Shown: positions 11,401-22,343 of the stretch, piece after piece | Layout of the letters: every line of letters begins with the position of its first letter | How positions within the stretch are numbered: position 1 is the first letter of the stretch | Assembly: GCA_001724265.1 (NCBI GenBank) | Contig: MEDY01000229.1 | Location: 1 to 47,264 of the forward strand | DNA length: 47,264 nucleotides | From: Rhizaria sp. SCN 62-66 | Taxonomy: Eukaryota; Rhizaria, unplaced | Reading direction: 5' to 3' | The notes under the pieces: generated by a model | What the model was told of the DNA's origin: nothing | Databases searched by the model: none | What the model saw: the letters and a program-made list of their open reading frames with translations, nothing else | Program-made: the position numbers and the translations under genes

Positions 11401-14400
11401 GGCGCGCCGCCATGATCGCCGCTGACCTGGCCGACGCCGACGCCGACGCCGCCGAAGCCACGCTGGCCGCCGACTGCGCCATCCCCGCGCTCCCGCTCGC
11501 CTTCCTTGCTGCCAACAACTCGCCCCGCTCCGCCAACGGTGCCGCTGCGAGCCAGGGGGGCCACGGACAGAGCCCCGCGGTGGTGTTCGGCGCCGTGTCG
11601 TGCTCCGCGCAGCCGCGCGCGACGCTGGCCTCGGACACCGCCGCCAAGTCACCCACCAACAGCAGCAGTAGCAGCAGTGTTGACGTGCCGCCGCTGCGCG
11701 CGCTGCTGGCCTACTTCGCGCGCGCCATGTTCCTTCTCTCCACAGCCTGCCCCGCCGTGGTGCCCGTGGCGCTCAAGGCCGCTCACGGCCCGCTGCGCCG
11801 CCGCCTGCTCTCGCACCTCGTCAGCGGCTCGCCCGCCGCCGCGGCCGCCGCGGTGCACCTGCTCACGGCGCTGTCGCACCTTGCGCTGCCGGCCTTCATC
11901 TCGCCGGTCAAGACCGAGGCCTTCGAGGCTGCCGTGACGACTGCGGCTACGGGCCGCCAGTCCTTCTTCGCCGCCCCCGGCGCGCGCGCTGGCGCCAACG
12001 GCAACAACAGCAGCAGCGACGCCGCCACGACCACCGCCTCTGCGTCTGCCGCAGCGGCCCCGGCCCCCGCGCTGTCGTCCGCGGCCGCGGCTTCGGTGGT
12101 GGCGCTGAACCCTGACGCCGCCGCAGTGCTCTCGGCCATGGGCTTTGCCTTCGCGCCCAACTGGCGCCTTAAGGCCGCGGCCGAGCACCCCATCCTCGCG
12201 CTCGCGCGCTTCGTCGCCGTCGACGCCGTGCAGCACCTCTGGTACCGCCCCCAGCTCCTCGCGGGCGCGCCCGCTACGGTCACCGTCGGCTCCAGCGCCT
12301 CTGGCGGCAGCAAGACGCTCGCCCCCGGCGCTGTGGCCGCTGCGGTCGCCGCGCAGCAGGGCTACCTGGGCAGCTCCGCCTCGTCGACCTCAGCCGCGGC
12401 GCAGGGCCCGTCCCCGGCGGCCGTGCTCTCGCTGCTCGAGGCCGTGGTGGTCTCGGAGCTGCTGTGCGACCGCGCCAAGGCCGTCCAGGTGTTGCACGAC
12501 ACGGCCGGCATCGTGCATACGCTGCTCGCCATGATCGCGTCGCCCGACCCGGAGGACGCGGCCATCGTGCCCCCCGCCGTCGCGCCCGCCGGCGCTGACT
12601 CTGCTGCTGCCGCTACAGCGCCCGTTCTGCCCCGGCGCAACACCGCAGCCGGCAACAACAACGGCGGCAACAGCAACGGTAGCAACGCTGCTGCTGCTGG
12701 CGGTAGCAACTCTGGCATGTCGCGAGCTGCGCTCACGGTCACGGTCCCCGAGGCCTCGGCTGCCGCCGTGGCCGGCCTGGGCTCCTTCGCGCCGCCCGTG
12801 CCGTCGACCTCCGCGGGCCTGGGGCTGGTGCCCCCGCTGTCGCCCGCGGCCGGCACGCTCCGAAACATCTCCCCCACGGCCACGTCGGGCGCCGCCTCCG
12901 CCGCCGCCTCGGCCACGACCGCCGCAGCCGCAGCCGTGTCGGCCGCCGACGCCGAGGCCGTCACCGCACTGCTCGCCTTCGACCCCGCCGCACCGCTCGC
13001 CGGCGCCCCCGCCGCCGCGGTGTGGGCGCGCTCCGTCGCCGTCGCCGCTGCGGCTCGCGACCCCGCCACCGGCGCCGCCGCCGCCGCCGCCGCGCTGCCC
13101 GCGCAACGCGCCGCGGCCGCCGCGCTCGCCGCCTCGGCTACCGCCGCCGCCGCCGCCGCCGCGACGCCCGTCGAGCCCGAGGCGGCTGCGCTGGCCCGGC
13201 GCGCGGCAGTGCGCGACGCCCCCGGGGACGCCGCCGCCGCGCTCGCCGGGCACTGGTACTACCGCGTCGCCCCGTCGGCGCTCGCGCTCAGCCCTCCCGT
13301 CAACGCCGTGCCTGCCGCCGCCGGCTCGGCCGCGACCGCTGCGACGGCGGCGCTGGCGCTGCCGCGCGTGACGTACCCGCTCTCGGTGCGCGTGCGCGCG
13401 GCTCGGCTGCTGGGCCTGCTGTGTCTGCACAGCGTCGCGGGCCCCTATGTGCTCGCCTCGGCCACGCACCTACTCTCGCAGTCCTTCACCGAGGTCGTGC
13501 TCGCCGCCTCTGCGCGCCCGCGCTGGCTGCTCCAGTGCTTCGACGCGCAGCAGGACGGCGCCAGCGCGCTTCCCTACTCCGCGCCCGCGTCGGGCTCCGC
13601 TAGCTCCGCCGGCTTCGTGGTGGCCCCGCCGTCGCCCTTGCTGTGGTGGGGCGCGTGGTGCCGCCGCGACCTGCGCTCCTTCCTCTTCCCCGAGCTCTCC
13701 GCACTGGGCCACGTGCACCTCGCGCGCACCGCCGCCGTGTCGGCCGCCGCGCACGCCGCGCGCCGCTCGGCCGCGCTCGCCGTCGCCGCGGGCGCCATGG
13801 GCCGCATCAACCTGGGCGCGCGCGTCCGCGCCGAGCACCTGGGCAGCGCGCACGTCGTCGCCGCCACGGCCGCGACGGCCCCCGCCCCGACCTTCGCCGC
13901 GCTCTGCTCCTCTGGCGCGCCCGGTGTGGCGGCCGCGCGCCTGGGCCGCGCCGCCGCAACGACGCTGCTGACGGCTGCCGTCTCGCGCGAGCTCGCGCGC
14001 GGTCGCTTCCCGCTCGTCCCCGTGGGGCTGGAGGACTGCTACAACGGCAACAACAGCTACTCCGCCGCCGTCACTGCGCGCTCCGACGTGACCGCCGCCA
14101 AGGACCGCGCGCGCGTCGCCGGCGGCCGCAACCCCGGTGTCGGCGGCGGCAACGGCGCCTCCCACGCGGCGGCCGCCGCCGCTGCCGCCGCTGCGCCCAT
14201 GTCCGCCGCCGCCGCGGCGGCCGCGGCCCCCGGCGCGAGCACGAGCGGCAGCAGCCTGCTCGCGCAGCCCTACCCGGTCGCGCTCGTCGACTGCAAGGCC
14301 GCCGTGGGCGCGCTCGCGCTCGCGCCCAGGCCCGCGGGCGCCGCCGCCGCCGCGGTCGCCGCGGGCGCGCTGCCGTCGCCGCTGCTGGACGTGGAGACGT

Positions 14401-17400
14401 TCGTGGCCGCGGGCACGCTCGCGCTCGTCACGCTGCCGCCCGTCACGGCCTCCGCCTCCGCCGCGGCCGCCGCGCCCGTCGTGCTCACGGTCACCGCGCG
14501 CGCGCTGACGGCGCTGGCGGCCGCCGTGGACGCCGCCACTGGCGCGACGGCCGCGGCGCCGTCCCGCTCGCGCCGCGGATTGGCCCGGCTCTCACCGCTC
14601 ATCCTGCTCAGTCCCGACGCACCTGCCACGGCGACCTGCCTGGCGCACCCGCGCCTCGCCGCGGCGGGCGCCGGCAAGCAGAGCGCGTTCCTGTCGACGC
14701 CGGCCGTGGTGACGCCCGCGCTCGCCATCGAGGCCAACGCCGCCGAGTCCGCCGCCGCCGCCGCCGCCGCCGCGGGGCTCCCCATCCCGGCCGTCGCACG
14801 CACAGTCACCGTCGGCGCCGTCACCGACGCCTGCCCCGTCGCGCTCGCCTTCATGCCCCCCGCCGGCGCGAATGCCTCCGACTCCACCTCTGGCGCCGGT
14901 GCGGCCGTGAGCGGAGTGCCGCGCATCGGCCTCTTCGTGTTCCCGTCGGCGACGCCCGTGGAGCTCACGGTCGCCCTCGAGCGCGCTGCGGCCGCCGTGG
15001 CCGACGCCGCCTCCGCCTCCGCCTCAGGCTCTGGTAGCAACGGCGGCAGCGACCCGCGCAAGCCGATGGTGCGCGCAGGCGCGTCGATGTCCGTGCTCTC
15101 CTCGCCCTCCGTCTCAGGCGTGGCGAGCCCTGGCAAGGTCAAGGCGGCCTCGGCCAAGGCGCAGGCCGCCGCGGACGAGGCCCAGGCCGCGCGCGTGGTC
15201 GCGCTGAGCATCGGCGTGCGCGGCGACTGGCGCGGCCGCTTCACGCTGCTGCACCGCCACGCGCTGGCCCGCCAGACCAGCGTCGACGGGCTCGTCGTGG
15301 GGGCCCTCACGGCGCACTGGGACCGGCGCGTGCTGCCGCAGTCGGCCGCGAACCCCGTGGCCGGCGACGCCGTAGTGGACGTGCCCGCGCCGCGTCACCG
15401 CACGTCCTTCGCGCTGGGCGTGCTGTCGAGCGTGCGCGACGCCATGGCCAGCTCGCTCGCGCTGCAGCGCACACTGCGTGAGGCTGCGCGCCTGCGCAGG
15501 GGCCGCGCGCTGCTGCGCCACCGCCTCGCCGAGGCCCGCCGCGCGCGCGCAACCAAGAGCGCCGCTGGCGCCACCAGCAGCAACAGCACGCTGGCGAACG
15601 CTGTCAGGGCAAAGGCCGCGCGGAAGCCCAAGTCCTCAGACAGCGACGACAACAACAACAACAACAACAACAACAACAGCGACGACTCGAACGACGATGA
15701 TGATGACGACGACGACGACGAGGACCGCGACGACATCGACACGGACGTCTCGTGCAGCGACAGCTCCGACTCTGACGACGAGTCCGCGGGCGCCGTCGCC
15801 GCCACGGTCACCGCGCGCGCGGGCCCAGTAACCAACGCGCGCGTGGTGTCGCGTCACATCTCTTCGCAGATCCGCGCGCTGTCGGGCCAGGTCCCGCGCG
15901 TGAGCGAGGTCGCGCTGCTGCGCGTGCAGCTCCGCGCCGCGCAGCACCGCATCTGCGCGCTCTTCGACGCGCTTGCCTTTGTCGCGCTCCGCGGCACCGC
16001 CGCCAAGCCCGCCTCCGCGTCGACCGGCGTGCCCGCGACGGTGGCGATCGTCGCTGACACGCTGCTGCTGGCGCGCGTGCTGCTCGCTTCGGACGCGCCC
16101 GCCTTCGTCCCCACCGCCTTCTTCACCGGTGTCTCGGGCACCGACGCCGCCGCAGCCGCGGCGGCTGTCAGCGCCAACGCCAGCCTCGGCGCCGCTGCCG
16201 CTGCCGGCGCAGCCGCGGTGACTGGCGCGCTGCCGTCGGACGACCCCGCCGCGGCCTTCTACTTCAAGCTGCCGGGCTTCGACGTCAACCCGCCCCTGCC
16301 TACGGTCGCAAACAGCGCCAGCAACAACCCCGCGGCTGCCGCCGCCGCCGCTGCTGCCTCCGCGTCGCCTGCACCGACGACTGCGGCCGGTTCTGGCGAC
16401 GCCTCGGCCTCGGCCGGTGCCTCTGCCTCTGCATCTGCGTCTACCGCGGTCACCTCGCCGGTCCCCGCCGCCGCCGCTTCCTCCGCCGCCGCGGCGGGCT
16501 ACGCGTTCCTGCCCAACGGCCCGTCGGCCGAGGTGTTGTCGACGCTGATGGAGACGGCGCCCTCGCTGCACACCGTCGTCGTCGTCGCCGCCGACGCGCC
16601 CATGGCGCACGCGCCCTGGCTCTCGGCGCGCGCCGCCAACGCCGCCGCCGCCGCCGCTGTGGGCTCCATTGCTGAGGGCGACAACGAGGACGAGCTCTCT
16701 CCGAACGGCACCGCTAATAGCAATGCCGCGCTCGCGGGGGGCGCTCCTGGCAACGCTGTCAGCAGCAGCGGCAGCGCGGCAGTGGGCTCCTCCGGCCGCG
16801 GCTCCGCCATCAGCTCCAGCGGCAGCGCCCGCGGCAGCGGCAGCGGCCTCATCAACACCGGTGCCGCCAACGCTAACGCTGGTGCTGTGTCTGTTTCTGC
16901 GATCACGATCCAGGTCGACACCACCAAGACGACCACGACGACTGTGAGCACTACGCCCATCGTCACCGGCAACAGCAGCGGCAACGGTGCGGTCACGACG
17001 ACGACGGTGACGACGACTACGACCTCGTCTTCGGTGCGCTCGGCCGCCGCCGCGCTCACGGCCACCACGGTGCCCGCGCCCACCGCGCTCGTGTCGTGGA
17101 TGTGCGCCGCCACCAACACGCGCGCCGCGCACGGCGCCTCGGCTGCGCTCACCGCCGCCGCCGCCGCCGCCGCGACCGAGGCGCACGCGGGCGCGCCGCC
17201 GCTCGCCCCGCTGGCGCTGCCGCGCGTCACGGCCCCGCCCTCGGCCGCGGGCGCCACCACGGCCACTGCCGCCGCCGCCAATGCCGCCGCCTCAACCGTG
17301 TCCGCGGCCTCGTTCGCGCTCGCGGCCTCGGCCCGCTGCCTCTCTGCCGTCTCCGCGGCGGCGCCCAGCGCGTTCAAGGGCACGTTCCTGCACGCGCTGT

Positions 17401-20400
17401 CGCAGTTCACGCTCGCGCAGACTGAGCTGCAGGACGTCGCGCTGGCCGCCGGGCTCACGGCCGCGGGCGCCGTCGCCGTCCCGGGCTCGAGCGCCAGCGC
17501 GAGCATGTCCTCCGCGAGCGCCGGCGCCAACAGCGCGTTCGACCACCCCGTGGTGCTGCGCGTGCTGCACCTGCTGCTGGCGGCTTCGTGCGGGCCCCGC
17601 GCGGTCGCGCCCGTCGCCGCCGCGGCCGCCGCCGAGGACGAGGCCGACGCCCCGGTCAACGCGCCCTCCCCTGGCGATCTGACCTCGGCCGCCGCCGCCG
17701 CCGCCGCCGCTGGCTCCGGCAGCGCCGCATCTGCGCTGCTGACGCCGCGCCTGGGCCGGCACCTGGGCGCGCTGGCCGTGGCGGCGTCGTTCGCGCAGCA
17801 CCGGCTGTACCGCTTCGTGTTGCCGCTGCTGCACCTTTACCCCACCGTCTACGCCTACCCCTACGCCGCCACTCAAAGCAATAGCAATAGCAACAGCAAC
17901 GGCGCGATGACGGCGGTGCCGACGCTGGACACGCCCGCCTCGGTCACCGCGCTGGCCAACGCCGTGACAGCGGCGCCCGCCGTGGCCGCCGCGTCCGCCG
18001 CCTCGACTGCGCCGCTTAACGCCTACGCGGCGACGCTGGACCTCGCGCTGGCGCTGCTGCGCACCGTGGTGACGGCGCTTGACGTGCCGACCGCGCCCGC
18101 GCCCGGCGCCGTGGCCTCCGCGCTGGGCACCTCGGTCGCCGCCGCGCGCCAGACGGTGCGCCGCGAGGCGTACGTGCGTGCGCACACCTTCGCCAGCAAC
18201 GCCGCCGCCGCCAGCCGCCGCGCGCGCGCCGCCGCCAAGGAGGCCGAGGCGCGCCGCCGCCGCGAGCAGCAGCTCGCGGAGGAGCGCGCCGCCGCCGCCG
18301 CCGCTGCCGCCGCCGCCGCTGCTGCTGCGGCCGCTGCGGCTGCCGCCGCCGCCGCTGAGAACACCACCGCGACCGAGGGCGGCGACGCTGCTGCCTCTCC
18401 TGCCACTGCGGCGGCGACTGAGGGCACTGCTACCGATGCCGCCGTCGCTGCGTCTGCGACTGGCAGCCCTGTCAAGTCGCTCAGCCTCAACGTCGGCGGC
18501 GACGACGATGAGGGCGGCGACGCCCCCACCGCGCTGCCGGCCGTGGCCGCGCCCGTCACGCCGTCGAGCAAGGGCAGCAGCCGCGGCACCAGCGCCGCGG
18601 GCAAGCGTCCCAGCGTCGGCGTGCCCGCCAGCCCTTCCGGCGCGTCCACGCCCCGCTCGCGCGCGGGCACCTTGTCCCGCAACTCCGCTGCCAACGCCAC
18701 CGCTAACGCCGCCGCCGCGCTGGGCTCGCCCGCGGTGCCCGGCGGCGGCGCCGCGGCCGTGTCGCCCGCGGCCGCGCTGGCCGCCGTGCGCGCGCCCGTG
18801 CTGTCGTCGGTGCTTGCCGCCGCGGGCTCCGCCTCGACCGCGGCCGCCACGCCCTTCATCGCGGGCGCGCTGGCCGCCGAGCGCGGCTCCTGCGTCGTCG
18901 ACGCGTCCATCGCGCAGCGCCTGTCGCTGTTGTCGGCGACCGTCAGCGGCATCCTGAACCTCGCCGCGGGGCCCGCGTTGCTGTCGCTAGTCATGCAGCC
19001 CGGGCTCGTGGCGCCCAGCACGCGCGCCGGCGCGGCGCTGACGGTGCTCACACTCTGCGCAGTCGCGCGCAACCGCGAGCGCGACGCGCGCCTCGCCACC
19101 GTCGCCGAGTACCTGCTGCGGCCCGCCATCGCCGAGCACGGCGCGCTCACCGCCGTCGCCGCGCGCCAGCGCGCCACGCTGCCCGAGGCCGCGGGCGTCA
19201 TGGTCTCGGACCTCGTGCTCGCATACGCCGACGCGCACGCCGCCAGCGCGCGCCTCTACGCCGGCCTCACCGCGCCGCCCACGTGCGCTAGCAGCACTGC
19301 GCTCACGCTCGCGTCCCCGGGCTGCGCGCTGCCGCTGTCCCCTAGCGCCGCCGCCGCCGCCGCCAACGCTGCGGCCGAGGCTGAGGTGGCCGTCTCCGCC
19401 GCGACCGATGCCGCCTCTGCTGCCGCGGCCCTCGCCGCCGCGAACGAGTGCTACTCGGCCGCGGCGGCGCTGCTGGGCTTCCCCATCGCCTCTGCCGCCG
19501 CGCTCGCCGCCGCGGCCGCCACGGCCAGCTCCGCCGCGGGCGCCAACCTGCCCTCAGCGGCCCCGCTGCCCTCGCGCGCGGGCCCCGGCGCGGCAGCCGT
19601 GGTGCACTTCACCTCGCTGCTGACCACGGCCTTCACGGACGTGCTGGCGGCCGCGCGCGATTCGGCGGGCGGCGCGCTGTGCCTGCCGCGCGAGGAGGAC
19701 GAGGTTGATGCCGCGATGCTCGCCACGCGCACGCTTGCGCTCCCCTCCGCGGACAACGGCGACGACAGTTGCGACAACAACATCAGCAGCAGCAGTAGTA
19801 CCGCTGTGGTCTCCAGCGACAGCGCAACTGCCGCTGCCCGCGCCGCGTTCGCCGAGCTCTGCGCCAGCGAAGACGCGTCCGCCGCCGCCGCTGCTGGCGA
19901 TGACAACAGCGCCAGAGGTGGCTTCAAGGCCGGCGCGGCGGTGCGCTCCGCCGGTCTGGCGCCACTGCGCGTGCAGCTCGCCTGGCTCGCGCGCGCAGAC
20001 GCGCTCACCGCCGCTGCGGCCGCCGCGCTTGCCGAGAGCGAAGCCAGCGCCTCCGCGGCCGCGACTGGTGCCCGTGGTAGCGTCAGCAGCATCGTCAGCG
20101 CGACCGACAAGTCGACCGCGGACGAGCACAAGGATGCCAGCTGCGGTGACAACGAGGCCGCCGAGCACGACGACGCCGCCGCCGCTGACCGCAGCGACGC
20201 CACCGCGAGAGGCGGCAGAGGCAAGGTGCGTCTGTCGGCCGCCGCAGCCGCCGCGGTGCTCACCGTGGACGGCCACGCGCTGCCCCGTTCTGAGTGCCCC
20301 GCCGACGCCGCTGCCACTGACTCGCAGCCTTCCAAGGCTCAGGCGCAGTCGCTGACGCCGCTGGCGACGGCGCTGAGCGCGATCAAGACCCCCGCGGCGG

Positions 20401-21602
20401 CCTCAGCGGCTTCGCTGGGACTCTTGGCCCACGGGCTCGCACGCGCGCTGCGCCGGCTGAGCCCCGCTGCGCTGGCCGCCGTGCTCGACTGCATGCTCAA
20501 CGGCTCACACAGCACCGCGGGTACCTCGGGTACCACGGGCTCCGCTGCGAATGTGAGCGCGGCTGCCGTCTCTGCGGCCGCGGGCAGCGTGCTGGAGATC
20601 CTCGAGGCCGTGCAGCCGCCCAGCGGTGTGGTCACGACGCCGCAGCAGACCGCGGCGCTGGCCGGCGCGGCCTTCCTCTGCGCCGCCGCGCCGCACGACG
20701 CCGACGCCGCGCTGTGCGGCCGCAAGTGGGGGTTGGCGGCGTCGCGCGCGCCGCTGCTGGCGGCGTTCCGCCGCGCGCTCAACGCGGTCATGACGACGCA
20801 CATCGTGCCCATCGTCGAGGCCTCGAGCGAGGACATCCTCGCCGCGACGGCCGGCCACGGCGGCCACGGCGGCAGCCACAGCAGCAACACGAGCTACAAC
20901 AGCACCCGTGGCGGGCACCGCCACACGGAGCACAGCGGCTCCACCTCTGCCTCGGCCGCCGCCTCCGCCGCGGCCGCGTCCATCCGCAACCGCGCGTCGC
21001 TGATCCCGCTGCCCGGCCCCGGCGCCGCCGGCGCCGTCGCGGTCGGCGGTGCCGCGCCCACGTCTGCCGCGGCCGCAGCTGCGGTCGCTGCCGTGGCCGC
21101 GGGCGCCGGCGCAGGCGCCATGGCGACGGCCTCTGGCTCCGCGGGCGTGGCTGCGCACTCGTTCCCCTACGCCGCGGTGCACGCGGGGACGGTGGGGCAG
21201 TGGACGCCTCACGTGGGGCGCGTGTTCGACCTCCGCGATACGTTGCGCCTCGTCTACACCGCCGCCAACGGCCACGGTTACGGCGTTGGCTGCAACACCA
21301 GCAACGGTGAGAGCGACGGCGTCGCTGCTGCGAATCCTGTCGCGGCGACCGAGCTCTCTGCGCAGCTGCAGGCGGCCGTGCTGGCCGTCGCCGTGGGCGC
21401 CGTGGCGGCGGAGCGGCTGCCGGTCGAGCTAGCCGACGCTGAGCCCGTCGCGGGCGCCGCGGCAGTGCTGCCGTGGAGTCACCTGGCGCCCGTGGGGCGG
21501 CCGCCGACACGCTTTAAGACGCTCAAGGACGCCAACAACAACCCCGCCGTGGCGGCAGGCACCCCGTTGGCGACGCCCGCGTGGTTCGACCAGCCCGAAT
21601 AA
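2431..21602 (+). CDS. Giant RME-8/DNAJC13-related armadillo-type protein lacking a J domain
   Basis: Proposed model: exon 1 at 2431-2445 (MGGTV), intron 2446-2771 (GTACGT...CCGCAG, phase 0), exon 2 at 2772-21602 in one uninterrupted frame; about 6,281 aa. The first ATG inside the large exon is at 2874, so the 5' end is the uncertain part. RME-8 is an endosomal protein that recruits Hsc70 through a J domain placed between two pairs of IWN repeats. Four such repeats are visible, around the tryptophans coded at 4899 (LIWAERNKVELLDAIQ), 7038 (LLWTPFMRSDLT), 10104 (LLWGAVAKNDVL) and 13644 (LLWWGAWCRRDLRSFLF). Each of the first three is followed by the family's VGxYYxR / VGQVYVRVFNE / VDGVYLRVFIAQ element. 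No HPD-bearing J domain occurs between repeats 2 and 3. The large size comes from Ala/Ser/Asn-rich insertions. Human DNAJC13 is about 2,240 aa. The N-terminal PH-like region of the family is also not visible. Confidence 0.8.
15651..15719 (+). repeat. Asn9 / Asp9 homopolymer block inside the giant gene
   Basis: Nine consecutive AAC codons (15651-15677) are followed, after a short SDDSN linker, by nine Asp codons (GAC/GAT, 15693-15719) and then more acidic residues. The pure AAC run is a trinucleotide microsatellite. The acidic block is a likely disordered linker C-terminal to the fourth IWN repeat. Confidence 0.9.
18288..18356 (+). repeat. 23-residue poly-alanine run preceded by a charged helix
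   Basis: Twenty-three consecutive Ala codons (mixed GCC, GCT and GCG) follow an Arg/Glu/Gln-rich stretch (EAEARRRREQQLAEER). Together they look like one long charged-then-alanine helix. The codon mixture shows this is not a simple recent slippage product. Confidence 0.88.
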
Positions 21603-22343
21603 GCAGAGTAAGCAAGCAGAGCGACGAAAGTAACTGTCGCAATGCTTTCTGTGAGTTTCTTATATGAGTGCGTTGTACGCTGTATATACGCATTGATTGT
21701 TTTGTTTCGTCTCTGTTTTTTATTGCAACTTGATACGTTGTACCTAGGTCAAATGATACTTGTGCTCCATGTTGCTTTTTTTTCCCCACTTTGTATTTGT
21801 TTTATTCACAGCCTACTTCTTTAAAAAGACCAAGTTTCCCTTTGATGTTATAGCCTTGTTAACGTGTACGTTTTTGCTCTTGTATGTCTCAAGCTATTTC
21901 CTCTTATTATTAGCAATGTCGACTAAATACAGCTATGTCGCTTATTTTCATCATCGCACTTCGTCATTACATTCGAGTTACACTGCGTGACACACACTTG
22001 ACGTCAGCCAGTGGCGGGTTGGTCGGGGGTTGGCTCTGCTGGAAGATGGCGTTATCGGAAGCGCAGTGATTGTGGTTCAAAGTTCGACGAATAGAGATGA
22101 ACTCTCACTATGCTTTTTTAGTTGTGCGCCTATATACATTTTTTAATAAATTATCTCAAATCCTGTCATATCCTTGCAGCCGCCTGAGCGACTGCTCTCA
22201 CCTCTCCCACTCCCCGTGCTCGCATCTCCCGACCCACTCGCTCCGCGCTTTCTTCATCAGCAGAAGCAGCACCACAACCACCACAGCAACTCGCACTTTT
22301 CCCTGACATTTTGTTCCCGCGCGTGCGTTCGTGAGTCGCCGCC
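21603..22343. other. Intergenic: 3' end of the giant gene and leader of the sphingolipid synthase gene
   Basis: AT-rich spacer with long T-rich patches between two genes on the same strand. It must hold the giant gene's polyadenylation region and the promoter of the next gene. The last ~150 bases are pyrimidine-rich and run into the ATG at 22344. No RNA gene or credible extra coding exon is visible. Confidence 0.5.

Noticed and set aside
15651-15719. Short tandem trinucleotide repeats as a CRISPR-like or mobile element
   Set aside because: These are in-frame amino-acid homopolymers in a eukaryotic gene. No spaced direct repeats, transposase or terminal repeats were seen anywhere in the window.
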